In this document: positions 18,671-26,577 of the stretch, piece by piece | Position numbering within the stretch: the stretch's first letter is position 1 | Layout of the letters: the number at the start of each line of letters is the position of its first letter | Source: Paenibacillus sp. FSL R7-0337 | GTDB taxonomy: Bacteria; Bacillota; Bacilli; Paenibacillales; Paenibacillaceae | DNA length: 64,000 nucleotides | Assembly (NCBI RefSeq): GCF_037969875.1 | Contig: NZ_CP150218.1 | Span: 5,208,001 to 5,272,000, forward strand | Direction: 5' to 3' | Position numbers and translations under genes: made by a program | Notes under the pieces: model-generated | Seen by the model: the letters and a program-made list of their open reading frames with translations, nothing else | Databases searched by the model: none | Told to the model about the DNA's origin: nothing

Positions 18671-18958
18671 ATGAGCTTTCCAGTATGGTTTATACAAACG
18701 GTTCAAGCTAGATTGGATGAGGTGAGCGCACGGATTGAACGTCAATCTGAGCCAAGACAAGCTTTTGAAGAAGAGCAACAAGCTTTTCAAGCATTGTTTG
18801 CCTCTATGGACATTGCACATAAGCCTGAGTTTGAACATTGGGAGGATACGCTCTCTCTAAAACAATCCGTTCTTTATGAACGCCTATATCTACAAGGACT
18901 CAAGGATGGAATGCAGCTTGCAAATGCCTTTAATGCTCCTTCTGTTCTCTCGGAATAA
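18671..18958 (+). CDS. Small acidic hypothetical protein
   Basis: A 95-residue soluble protein, predicted helical (RLDEVSARIERQSEPRQAFEEEQQ is charged and amphipathic), ending with YERLYLQGLKDGMQLANAF. The ending resembles small uncharacterised Firmicutes proteins that carry a Y-x-x-G-x-K-D-G-x-x-L motif. The ATG at 18671 follows GGAGGAG. A hairpin terminator 33 bases after the stop makes it a single-gene unit. I do not know its function. It lies just upstream of the McrBC pair but is separated from it by the terminator. Confidence 0.6.
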   Translation: MSFPVWFIQTVQARLDEVSARIERQSEPRQAFEEEQQAFQALFASMDIAHKPEFEHWEDTLSLKQSVLYERLYLQGLKDGMQLANAFNAPSVLSE

Positions 18959-18990
18959 AATACTATAAAAACATAAGCTTACTCTTGTTT

Positions 18991-19017
18991 GGACTGTTCA
19001 TGCGACAGTCCTTTTCT
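18991..19017 (+). terminator. Terminator between the small protein and mcrB
   Basis: GGACTGT and ACAGTCC form a 7-bp stem with a 7-base loop followed by TTTTCTT. Confidence 0.75.
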
Positions 19018-19100
19018 TATGCTCTTTTTGGCAGGGAATCCTTCCCATATTGTCGAATTATCATACATATTGTAAATCCTGATGACTGGAGTTAACCGAG

Positions 19101-21290
19101 ATGATCAAACAACTACGAAGCTGGTGGAAGGATACAGAGATTCCTAACTTAATTGGGCGTAAGAAAGTGGACTTTTCTATCTTCCGTGATGGCACTCATA
19201 TTCCGGTGGAGTTTTATCCTGATTTCTTAGAAGCTAATCAAGGTCAACAACCAAACCTGGGTAAAGGGCAACCGATTAAGTTAGTTCATGATGAGCGAAG
19301 CTATGAAGCAATATTAATTAATATTAATCAAAAGTCTACAGGACGCGAAGTGCTTCACCTCCGTTATAACGGAAATAAAACATTGAAGGATTTGTTAATA
19401 CAAACCTTCTCCCATTCCTACTCCTACATCTTGCAAGAAAGAGAAAATCAACAATCCGATGTGGATGTGAAAAAGCCCCAAGTCGTCGTTCCCGAAGATC
19501 AAGCAGAATACATAGATTTCTATGCGACAGGCGTTCCTTTTGAATATCGTCTAGAATTCATTACCTATCAGCCGAATCCTAGTGTGTGGTGGGTCAATCA
19601 AGGAACTTCTATTCAAGCGGAGAAGGAAGAGGGGATTCTGTGGGCGCCTCTACTGAATACACAAGGGCGTAAACTCTATCACTGGGAGACGATGAAGGAA
19701 GTCCAAGAAGGCGATATCATTCTTCATTACTCGAATAAAGCTATTCGTTATGTGAGTCAGGTTACTGCTGCGGCAGTGGAAGCCCCTAAGCCAAGCTCCA
19801 TGGCGAATACAGGCTGGCAGGAAGATGGGCGGTTGATCCGTACCACATATGTAGAACTGATTCCGCCCATTGCATTGCAACAATTCAATCAGCAGATCAT
19901 GCAATTGAATATTACCCAAGGCCCGCTCCATACTGGAGGGGGAGTGAACCAGGGCTATCTGTTCCGCTTCTCCAGACAAGCCCTTCAAGTACTACAATCG
20001 CTTACGGCAGAAGTGAACTGGCCCGACTTTGCTATTCTAGATCAAGAAGAGGCTGCCTCTAATATGGAGAGCCTACGTGAGGTGATTCCTATTTTACCGC
20101 CATCAGATACGAGCATTCCCACGATCCTCCACCACATCCAATCCCACATCCGCCGCCAGGGCTTCTTTTTCCCGGAGCATCTGATTGAGAATTTCTACCT
20201 GTCGCTGAAGGCAAAGCCGCTGGTGATTCTGGCGGGGATCTCGGGGACGGGGAAGACGAGGCTGGTGAAGCTGTTCGCGGAGGCGCTGGGGGCGACAAGG
20301 GATAATGGGCAGTTCAGGCTGATTCCGGTGCGGCCGGATTGGAGTGATCCTGCGGATCTGCTGGGGTATAAGGATCTGTCGGGCAGGTTCCAGCCGGGGC
20401 CGATGATGCAGGTGTTCGTGGAGGCGCGGCAGCCGGAGAACCGGCATCAGCCGTATTTTATCTGCTTGGATGAGATGAATTTGGCCCGGGTGGAGCATTA
20501 TTTCAGCGATCTGTTAAGCGTGCTGGAGACGCAGGAGTGGCGGGAGGGGGAGATTCAGACACAAGCGCTGATTCCTCCGGCTACGCTGGGGAACCCTGAG
20601 GATGAGCAGACCTACGGCGGCCTGGGCATCCCGGAGAATGTGTTCCTGATCGGGACGGTGAATATGGACGAGACCACCCACCCTTTTAGCAAAAAAGTCC
20701 TCGACCGCGCCAGCACCCTGGAGTTCAATTACATCAATCTGCAGCAGTATCCGCAAGAGGCGGCTCAGGCTGCAGACGTCCCCGCTGCGCTTGCGGAGCT
20801 GAATCACCTGTTCGTCCGTTCGGATTATCTGAAGCTGGCAGATGCCTATGAACCTTATCAGGAGCTTGTGGTGCGGACGACCGGGAGACTGGTGAAGATC
20901 AACGCGCTGCTGGAGGATATTCATGCCCATGTGGGGTTCCGGGTGCGGGATGCGGTTTGCTTTTATATGATCTATAACGAGCGGTATGGCCTGATGGATG
21001 AGGAAGAGGCGTTCGACTGGCAGCTGCTGCAAAAGATTCTCCCGCGCATTCAAGGCAGTCACTCCTCGGTGCGCCGGGTTCTGCTGAGCCTGATCAAGGA
21101 GGCTATTGGCAATGGGACGAGCTTAACGTTCAATATGGAATTGCTCATGGAGGATGCGTCCCCTCTCTATTTGGAATGGGCTGGAGGGAAAACTCCGCCT
21201 GGGCTGAAGCATCCGCAGAGCGCCCGCAAATTGGCGTACATGCTTAGGAGGCTGGAGGAAGATGGATTCACCTCATACTGGCTCTCGTGA
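19101..21290 (+). CDS. mcrB: McrB-like AAA+ NTPase with EVE-like modified-base reader
   Basis: A 729-residue motor subunit of a type IV (modification-dependent) restriction system. The order appears to be a ~120-residue N-terminal domain of MrcB-N type, an EVE/PUA-like domain (WWVNQG, WAPL, HWETMKEVQEGDIILHY; about residues 160-260), then an AAA+ module. In the AAA+ module Walker A is GISGTGKT near residue 380, Walker B is YFICLDEMN, and the McrB signature is IGTVNMDETTHPF. EVE-like domains read modified bases, so this arm likely selects the DNA. The last 29 bases overlap the mcrC-like gene, showing a single transcript. GC content rises abruptly at about position 20100, near the border between reader and motor, suggesting a domain swap. 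Confidence 0.85.
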   Translation: MIKQLRSWWKDTEIPNLIGRKKVDFSIFRDGTHIPVEFYPDFLEANQGQQPNLGKGQPIKLVHDERSYEAILININQKSTGREVLHLRYNGNKTLKDLLIQTFSHSYSYILQERENQQSDVDVKKPQVVVPEDQAEYIDFYATGVPFEYRLEFITYQPNPSVWWVNQGTSIQAEKEEGILWAPLLNTQGRKLYHWETMKEVQEGDIILHYSNKAIRYVSQVTAAAVEAPKPSSMANTGWQEDGRLIRTTYVELIPPIALQQFNQQIMQLNITQGPLHTGGGVNQGYLFRFSRQALQVLQSLTAEVNWPDFAILDQEEAASNMESLREVIPILPPSDTSIPTILHHIQSHIRRQGFFFPEHLIENFYLSLKAKPLVILAGISGTGKTRLVKLFAEALGATRDNGQFRLIPVRPDWSDPADLLGYKDLSGRFQPGPMMQVFVEARQPENRHQPYFICLDEMNLARVEHYFSDLLSVLETQEWREGEIQTQALIPPATLGNPEDEQTYGGLGIPENVFLIGTVNMDETTHPFSKKVLDRASTLEFNYINLQQYPQEAAQAADVPAALAELNHLFVRSDYLKLADAYEPYQELVVRTTGRLVKINALLEDIHAHVGFRVRDAVCFYMIYNERYGLMDEEEAFDWQLLQKILPRIQGSHSSVRRVLLSLIKEAIGNGTSLTFNMELLMEDASPLYLEWAGGKTPPGLKHPQSARKLAYMLRRLEEDGFTSYWLS

Positions 21291-23676
21291 CCAGGCGGTA
21301 GAATTGCTGCGGGTGGAGACGGAGCTGTTCACGCTGTATCTCCAGGGGAAGCCCTATCATCCTACGGTGGAGACGTTGCAATTGCATCGTTCCTCAGAGC
21401 AGGAGTGGGTGGAGGCTACGCTTGGCATCACTTGCCCGGAGCGGCTGGGCGAGGTGCAGATTAAGGTGTTCTCGCCGGAAACGTATGGGCTGGTGGAGTG
21501 GGTGCCGGGGGAGACGGCTTTTCCTTGCTTTTATGAGACGCAGTCTTACGAGCTGGTGGTTCAGCATAAGCAGGTGGAGAGTCTTACGTTCTATCATGAG
21601 AATGTGCTGCTCCGGCAGGCGGTGAAGCCGCTGGGGGACTCTATTCTGGCGGGCGTGCTGAACTTCAGGAATGAGGTCGGGCTGACGGAATGGGAGCTTC
21701 GGGTAGCGGGGAGGATGCTGCTGCGGGTGGAGATGGAGATTTTCCCCTCGAAAATGGATTACAAGCTGGACTACCAGAACATTCTGCATGAGGTGAATGC
21801 GCAGATCTATAATCTGGCCTTCGACTTCCTGCGCCGGACCTACCAGCTCACCGGGCTGCGGGAGACCTCGCATCAGAGCCTGACGGAATTCTTCACGATC
21901 CTCCAGCACATCTTAAGGCAGCTGCTGGATGCGGTTGAGCGGATCAACAAGAACCCTCACTATGCGCTACTTCAAGAAAGAAGGCTAATGGATGCGGGCC
22001 GGGTTAAGCAAGCCGGAAGAGAGAACATCCGCGAGCTCGCCAAGCACCCTGAACGGTTAAGGGAGGATGCGAAGCACGGGTTCCTGACGATCGGTAACCG
22101 CAACTACACGGCCACACACTTAATGGAGACGCGCAGGCGTCTCGCCTATGATACGAATGAGAACCGCTTCGTCCGCTGGATGCTGGAACGGGTTCGCGGG
22201 AAGCTGAAGGAGCTTAAGCTCCGCTGGAGAGAGAACAGCCGAACCTCAGACCCCTTGCTGATGGCAAGGCTGGATTCGATGCTGAAGCAGATTGACCGGG
22301 TGCTGCAGATGGATTTTGTACGTGAGGCGGGTGTGATGAAGCAGATGTCCGTTACACTGGTGCTGCAAATGGCCCCTGGGTACCGTGAGGTCTACCGCTT
22401 CTATCTCATGCTGCTTAAAGGCCTGTCGATCCAAGGCGACCTCCTCCGGTTATCCATGAAGGATGTCGCGCAGCTCTATGAGTATTGGTGCTTCCTGAAG
22501 CTGAATCAGCTGCTGGGGCAGAAGTATAAGCTGGTGAAGCAGAATATCATCCGGGTGAACCGGAGCGGGATCTTCGTCACGCTGGACCGTTCGCAGAGCG
22601 CTAAGATGGTCTATGAGAACCCGGTGAACGGGGAGCAATTCATCCTGTATTATAACGCGATTCCGGTCACGGATCAGACGCCGACACTGAGCCAGCGGCC
22701 GGATAATGTGCTCACCTTGAAGAAGAAGGATGCGGGGCAGGTTAAGGAGTATAAGTATGTTTTTGACGCCAAATACCGCTTGAATCCTGCCTATCCAGGC
22801 ACGCCCTATGAGAAGAGGTATAAGCAGCCCGGGCCGGAGGAGGACGACATTAATACGATGCACCGCTACCGGGATGCGATTGTGTATCAGGAGAAGAGCT
22901 CCGGGGAGTATGAGCGCAGCATGTTCGGGGCGTATGTGTTATTCCCTTATCCGGACGAAGAGCGGTTCAAGAGCCACCAGTTCTACCGAAGCATTGAGCT
23001 GCTCAACATTGGCGCCTTCCCGTTCCTGCCGAATGCCACCGGTCTGGTGGAGCAATTCCTGGAGGAGATCATCCGCGACAGCCCGGAGAAGGCCTACGAA
23101 CGCTCTACACGCCCGCGCGGTACGAAGGAGTATTATGCCGATAAGCTGGCGGGGAAGAATGTGCTGGTTGGATCGGTGCGGGGGCCGGAGCAGGTGGGGG
23201 TGGCGTTGCGGAACGCTTTTTATCATATGCCGCTTAAGAATCTTGCCAGCCAGAAGCTGCTGACCCAGATCGAATACATCGCGATGTGCCAATCCCGCAA
23301 GAAGTTCTTTGATCCAGCCAAAACAGGCATTCACTGGGTAGGCAAGGTAGCCGATTGGAAGGTGCTGCGGCGTAAGGAGATTACAGAGGTTCCTTGCCGG
23401 CCGGGTACGGAAGAGGACTTGTATGTCCGGTTCACCATTGAAGAATGGAAGAGGTTAGCCGATCCTATCGCGCTGGGCGGACAAGGGATTTATACAGTGC
23501 TCCATACCAGCAAATACATTCTCGACCGGGCCCTGGAGCTTGCCGAGCTTCGCCTGGATACGGAGGAAGCGATGCGGGAATGGCGGGAGAAGCGCCGCAG
23601 GGGTAGAGTGAAGGTGAAGTTGGATCATGAGGAGTATGTGGATTTGGGTCGGGTGGTGGAGGTACGGAATATTTGA
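21262..23676 (+). CDS. mcrC: McrC-like nuclease subunit (DUF2357, PD-(D/E)XK)
   Basis: An 804-residue partner of the McrB-like NTPase. The long N-terminal and middle part corresponds to DUF2357. A PD-(D/E)XK nuclease core is visible as YKYVFDAKYRLN near residue 500, where D-x-K is the metal site. A long C-terminal tail follows (about 280 residues, basic near the end). The ATG at 21262 follows AGGAGG by 10 bases and lies inside the end of mcrB. The protein is much longer than E. coli McrC, as is usual for the DUF2357 branch. It should cleave modified foreign DNA when loaded by the NTPase. It is GC-rich like the 3' part of mcrB. Confidence 0.8.
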   Translation: MDSPHTGSRDQAVELLRVETELFTLYLQGKPYHPTVETLQLHRSSEQEWVEATLGITCPERLGEVQIKVFSPETYGLVEWVPGETAFPCFYETQSYELVVQHKQVESLTFYHENVLLRQAVKPLGDSILAGVLNFRNEVGLTEWELRVAGRMLLRVEMEIFPSKMDYKLDYQNILHEVNAQIYNLAFDFLRRTYQLTGLRETSHQSLTEFFTILQHILRQLLDAVERINKNPHYALLQERRLMDAGRVKQAGRENIRELAKHPERLREDAKHGFLTIGNRNYTATHLMETRRRLAYDTNENRFVRWMLERVRGKLKELKLRWRENSRTSDPLLMARLDSMLKQIDRVLQMDFVREAGVMKQMSVTLVLQMAPGYREVYRFYLMLLKGLSIQGDLLRLSMKDVAQLYEYWCFLKLNQLLGQKYKLVKQNIIRVNRSGIFVTLDRSQSAKMVYENPVNGEQFILYYNAIPVTDQTPTLSQRPDNVLTLKKKDAGQVKEYKYVFDAKYRLNPAYPGTPYEKRYKQPGPEEDDINTMHRYRDAIVYQEKSSGEYERSMFGAYVLFPYPDEERFKSHQFYRSIELLNIGAFPFLPNATGLVEQFLEEIIRDSPEKAYERSTRPRGTKEYYADKLAGKNVLVGSVRGPEQVGVALRNAFYHMPLKNLASQKLLTQIEYIAMCQSRKKFFDPAKTGIHWVGKVADWKVLRRKEITEVPCRPGTEEDLYVRFTIEEWKRLADPIALGGQGIYTVLHTSKYILDRALELAELRLDTEEAMREWREKRRRGRVKVKLDHEEYVDLGRVVEVRNI

Positions 23677-23738
23677 TAGAGACTTGGAGAAGCGTAGACA
23701 TTTCGATTCATTTGAAAAAAAGGAGAGGTTGATGAATT

Positions 23739-24575
23739 ATGAATCATCGCCAACGTCCATTCTTTCGGTTCGCTATGAAAACCTTGATTATGCTGCTGTG
23801 CGCTGGTCTGTTGCCAGCCGTGTATACGGGGGCCCCGGCGCAGGCAGCACCGGTAGTGGGGAATCAGATCAGGCCGCTGATGATCAACAATCAATATGTG
23901 CTGTTTCCAGGCAAGCTGGCGCCCTATATCGAGGCAGGCAATTTAATGGTGCCGGTCCGTGCATTTGCAGGTGCGCTGGGTGCACAACTGACCTATGATG
24001 CCGCCACCAAAAGCTCCACGATCTCACTTCTTGGGGAGAGTGTGGGGCAACTGCGGGCAGGGAAGGCCACGGCGGTAACCAGAGACGGCAGTACAATAGC
24101 ACTGGGGGCAGCCCCACAATTGCGGGATGGTGTGCTGTTTGCACCCATGAACCCGATCCTCACCGGGCTCAAGAAGGTGAAGTGGGAGAACATGTCCAAC
24201 CTGCTTGGCCGCAATGTACTGCTGGTACAGGGCCGGGGGGATACGGTGCTGCCGCAGGCCAAGCCTTGGCAGAGCGTGACTCCGTTTGGAGATGTGCCTG
24301 GGGAGCGTCAGAACCCTTTTTACCCCACACTGCTAACGCAATCTGCTGACGGGAAAGGCTTCCGGCTGGCGCTGAGCGTGATTAACGCTTCCGGTTTTGT
24401 CATTGCCGGGGATGCATCCAGCTTGGAGTTCGTTGCTGTGAACAGCCAAGGCCAAGCCGTCGTCCGGCAGCTTCCCGGTCCCTCGAAGGCGACACCTAAG
24501 GCGGGTGCACTGTCATTCACCATTAATGTTCCTACAGCGCCGGATTATGTGATTTTCAATTCACGGATCAAGTAA
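23739..24575 (+). CDS. Secreted copper-amine-oxidase-N-like stalk-domain protein
   Basis: A 278-residue exported protein. It has a signal peptide (basic start, hydrophobic TLIMLLCAGLLPAVY, AQA cleavage near residue 36) followed by a stalk domain of the copper amine oxidase N-terminal type (MINNQYVLFPG, NLMVPVRAFAGALGAQLTYD, SSTISL). Many Paenibacillus envelope proteins carry this module; it does not imply amine oxidase activity. The C-terminal ~110 residues form a beta-rich region (FRLALSVINASGFVIAG, DYVIFNSRIK) without a family I can name. The NADAR gene starts 25 bases later, so the two may be cotranscribed. The function in the envelope is unknown. Confidence 0.7.
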   Translation: MNHRQRPFFRFAMKTLIMLLCAGLLPAVYTGAPAQAAPVVGNQIRPLMINNQYVLFPGKLAPYIEAGNLMVPVRAFAGALGAQLTYDAATKSSTISLLGESVGQLRAGKATAVTRDGSTIALGAAPQLRDGVLFAPMNPILTGLKKVKWENMSNLLGRNVLLVQGRGDTVLPQAKPWQSVTPFGDVPGERQNPFYPTLLTQSADGKGFRLALSVINASGFVIAGDASSLEFVAVNSQGQAVVRQLPGPSKATPKAGALSFTINVPTAPDYVIFNSRIK

Positions 24576-24600
24576 TAAACACAAGGAGGCCAAGCCTGCC

Positions 24601-25278
24601 ATGGACACCCCGGAACATATCCAGAAGCTGCACGATGAACATCGAAAGGAATGGTTATCGGCTAAGCCAGAGGAACGTATAATATGCTTCTATGAAACGG
24701 ATAAGCCATACGGCTGTTTTTCTAATTTTGCGAAGTATCCGATTCTGTTAAAAGGCAAAAAGTGGGCGACATCGGAGCATTACTTTCAGGCGCAGAAGTT
24801 CGCAGGGACTGAGCATGAAGAGGAGATCCGGCTCGCCAGTACGCCTATGATCGCAGCCAGGATGGGTCGGGAGCGGAATCGGCCGCTGCGCCCGGATTGG
24901 GAGGAGTGCAAGGTTCAGGTGATGCGGGAGGCATTGATTGCCAAAGTCGAGCAGCATTCTGTGATCAAGTCCATCTTGCTGTCTACAGGCGATTGTACCC
25001 TTGTTGAGCATACCTCGAATGATGCCTATTGGGGAGACGGCGGGGACGGGCAGGGCGGCAATATGCTGGGCAAGCTGCTGACGGAGATTCGGGATGGTCT
25101 TGCGGGATACAGCCCCGAGTTCTTTTTGCCCGAATGGATGGTGTATCCTGATCTTCCTCCCTTCAGTATGGGCTGGAGAATGGGCGCGGGGGAGGATTAT
25201 TTGGTGCAGCTGCGGGATTGGAGAGGGAAGCAATCATCGGAAGCTCTTAAGGAGTACGATGCGTATTTTAATAGATAA
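24601..25278 (+). CDS. NADAR-family N-glycosidase (YbiA-like)
   Basis: A 225-residue cytoplasmic protein. The NADAR core covers about residues 28-165: CFYETDKPYGCFSNF, WATSEHYFQAQKF, the NRPLRPDWEE stretch, and DAYWGDGGDGQGGNMLGKLL near the end. YbiA-type members hydrolyse reactive riboflavin precursors. Others in this fold act on ADP-ribose or NAD-derived species, some in phage conflict. About 60 residues after the core (from YSPEFFLPEWM) are an extension without a known match. The ATG at 24601 follows AAGGAGG after a longer than usual spacing of about 12 bases. Its place between a stalk protein and a toxin locus does not specify its substrate. Confidence 0.85.
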   Translation: MDTPEHIQKLHDEHRKEWLSAKPEERIICFYETDKPYGCFSNFAKYPILLKGKKWATSEHYFQAQKFAGTEHEEEIRLASTPMIAARMGRERNRPLRPDWEECKVQVMREALIAKVEQHSVIKSILLSTGDCTLVEHTSNDAYWGDGGDGQGGNMLGKLLTEIRDGLAGYSPEFFLPEWMVYPDLPPFSMGWRMGAGEDYLVQLRDWRGKQSSEALKEYDAYFNR

Positions 25279-25292
25279 CTTCATACATTTTC

Positions 25293-25321
25293 TTACTTTA
25301 TGAAATGATTTGTGGTATAGT
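25293..25321 (+). promoter_or_regulatory. Promoter of the antitoxin RNA
   Basis: TTACTT at 25293-25298 and TATAGT at 25316-25321 are 17 bp apart and read into the antisense RNA region. Confidence 0.55.
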
Positions 25322-25327
25322 AAAGGC

Positions 25328-25465
25328 AGAAAAAACGTAGAATACAAAGAGAGCCGTGCTCGATACACGACTCTCGGAGCAATAGCCGCTTTTAAGGGCG
25401 GTGGCTTTCGGAATATCAGTTAAGAAATAGACCGATTCCTTGGTGAGGGCGGTCTATTTCTTTTT
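25328..25465 (+). ncRNA. Antisense RNA antitoxin of a type I toxin locus
   Basis: A predicted ~138-base RNA runs from the promoter at 25293-25321 to a strong hairpin (GAAATAGACCG at 25424-25434 paired with 25450-25460, then TTTTT). It overlaps the 3' end and downstream part of the toxin message on the other strand, as in TxpA/RatA and BsrG/SR4 pairs. A 42-base internal block (25366-25407) is repeated without change at 25757-25798. The transcript ends are predictions. Confidence 0.6.
25424..25465. terminator. Bidirectional hairpin terminator at toxin 3' end
   Basis: GAAATAGACCG / CGGTCTATTTC, an 11-bp stem followed by TTTTT on the plus strand. On the minus strand the toxin stop codon lies inside the stem. 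Confidence 0.7.
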
Positions 25466-25537
25466 GTGAAAAGAGAGAATCAACACAACCAGAGTCGCGA
25501 ACGAAATCATTAGCGTCAATGCTTGGTATACCTCCAC
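25454..25537 (-). CDS. Holin-like type I toxin peptide (27 aa)
   Basis: A 27-residue membrane peptide that starts at GTG, reads VEVYQALTLM then ISFATLVVLILSF and ends HKKK. The single hydrophobic helix, the YQALTLM start and the basic tail are typical of the putative holin-like toxin family (TxpA/BsrG class). GGGAGGTG lies 6 bases upstream of the GTG. A minus-strand -10 (TATAAT, complement at 25602-25607) sits about 65 bases upstream. When expressed freely such peptides damage the membrane; here the plus-strand RNA should repress it. It is too short for ordinary gene callers. Confidence 0.8.
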   Translation of the reverse strand: MEVYQALTLMISFATLVVLILSFHKKK

Positions 25538-25846
25538 AGGCTTCACCTCCCTTCCGGGAGATTAGCCGACCGCCCATATAAGCCTTTCTATTGCTTCAGC
25601 GATTATACCATGAATGGAAATTTTTGAATATACGAACAGCGCAGACCCAACCCATGAAGCCCGCCGGAAGAGTGGGTTTAGGCTAATGAGAGATTTTAAG
25701 AGAGTGGTACAATAGGCAGAAGAAAGTATAATGAAAAAAGAAAGCCGTGCGGCGAACACGACTCTCGGAGCAATAGCCGCTTTTAAGGGCGGTGGCTTCA
25801 AAAGTTTATCCATTGAAATAGGATCGCTTCCTTAGACCAGGGCGGC

Positions 25847-25926
25847 CTAATTCTTCATGGGGGAATTAAGCAATGCGATAATGAACATGCCGAACATGAA
25901 CAACAGGGATTACGAATGGAATACAC
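25847..25926 (-). pseudogene. Decayed second holin-like toxin copy
   Basis: Reading the minus strand from GTG at 25926 (AAGGA 8 bases upstream) gives VYSIRN, and a one-base shift then gives SLLFMFGMFIIALLNSPMKN and a stop. The hydrophobic part is a clear match to holin-like toxins (FMFGMFIIALL), but the length is not a multiple of three. It is a frameshifted relic next to the second antitoxin copy. Confidence 0.6.
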
Positions 25927-25944
25927 AAACCGAATCCTTAACCA

Positions 25945-25985
25945 AGCCCAAAAGCAGGCTCCCCCACCTGCCTTTGGGCTTTTTC
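25945..25985 (+). terminator. Terminator of the second antitoxin region
   Basis: Long GC-rich stem starting AGCCCAAAAGCAGG and closing CCTGCCTTTGGGCT, followed by TTTTT. Confidence 0.75.
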
Positions 25986-26067
25986 CTATGCCTCTTAAAA
26001 TCCCCCCCCTCTGGAAATTTATTCTTCCATCGTAATACTTCCGCCATGTTCGTTCCGCCGGATATCA

Positions 26068-26246
26068 GCGATGATAGACCCTGTAAGATAACGCGGAGCG
26101 CGTTCATCCTGCATCCGGTTCTTATCCGGGCGGGCGTAACGAGGCGGGGATCTCTGGTGATCCCGCAGTGCCGGCATGTATGTTACGGTATCCTGTACGG
26201 TCCGTTTCGGTAAGAGCAACTAAGGGGTTCGATTCCCCGATCGCCT
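26068..26246 (+). ncRNA. tRNA-like RNA upstream of the slipin gene
   Basis: Positions 26224-26238 form a T-arm: GGGG, the 7-base loop TTCGATT, CCCC. It is followed immediately by an acceptor-like ATCGC (26240-26244), which can pair with GCGAT at 26068-26072. GGTAAGAGCAACT just before it resembles a D-arm 3' half. Between these ends lie strong hairpins: AACGCG-GAG-CGCGTT (26090-26104), and one whose GATC arms and GC-rich flanks close around TCTGGT (about 26143-26166). It is too long and lacks a normal anticodon arm, so it is not a standard tRNA. SPFH/Band-7 genes paired with a tRNA-like RNA have been described among RNA-repair systems. The boundaries are approximate. Confidence 0.45.
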
Positions 26247-26249
26247 TCA

Positions 26250-26577
26250 CAGCGACGTTGGTTACACTCGATTTCCATCGAGCCACAATTGAAGCACAAT
26301 CTGAGTAAGGAAACCAATGGACAGCATCCCTGGCGGCTGGTCTAGCGCTACTGCGGCAGGGCTTTGTAATCCGTGGATACCGGCAGCGGGGAAGCTTGCG
26401 GAGAATGAGGTAGGGACAGAAGGGAACGAAGGCTGGCTGAAGGTTGGGTTAGTCTCAGGTCTCAAACAGTCCTCCCGGACCTCCCGGCAGACTGCCTGTC
26501 TCAAGCGTGATTCCGTCCGGGTCCGCAGCGGGATTCTGTCATCCATTGGTCCAATCATGAAGGAGGTAATACATACG
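26250..26577 (+). other. Structured leader between the tRNA-like RNA and slipin
   Basis: About 330 bases without a credible gene. It contains a second tRNA-reminiscent stretch (26331-26385): GGCGGCT, a D-box-like TGGTCTAGC, and CTTTGTAAT resembling an anticodon loop. GC-rich inverted segments follow near 26470-26530. The start of this stretch could pair partly with the acceptor-like end of the upstream element (GGCGG with TCGCC). It may belong to the same RNA. Confidence 0.35.

Larger units (their letters stand above)
25708..25985 (+). ncRNA. Second, probably degenerate antitoxin RNA copy
   Basis: This stretch aligns with the first antitoxin from its -10 (TACAAT at 25708-25713) through the unchanged 42-base block at 25757-25798. 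The -35 is poor. The region ends at a strong hairpin (AGCCCAAA and GCAGG at 25945-25958 paired with CCTGC and TTTGGGCT) followed by TTTTT. It faces the frameshifted toxin copy. Confidence 0.45.

Noticed and set aside
20089..23334. Long minus-strand open frames inside mcrB and mcrC
   Set aside because: They are GC-rich antisense frames with low-complexity His/Arg/Pro-rich products, no ribosome sites and no domains; mcrB and mcrC are clear.
25857..26213. Plus-strand 118-codon frame across the toxin relic
   Set aside because: It runs over the antitoxin terminator hairpin and the decayed toxin, with no plausible domain or ribosome site.
26068..26246. Ordinary tRNA gene
   Set aside because: Only the T-arm and acceptor-like ends are recognisable. 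There is no proper anticodon arm, and the distance between the ends is far above 75-90 bases.
26317..26577. N-terminal extension of the slipin protein
   Set aside because: The frame is open, but a strong AAGGAGG site precedes the ATG at 26578. The upstream peptide is unlike SPFH proteins, and the DNA looks like structured RNA.
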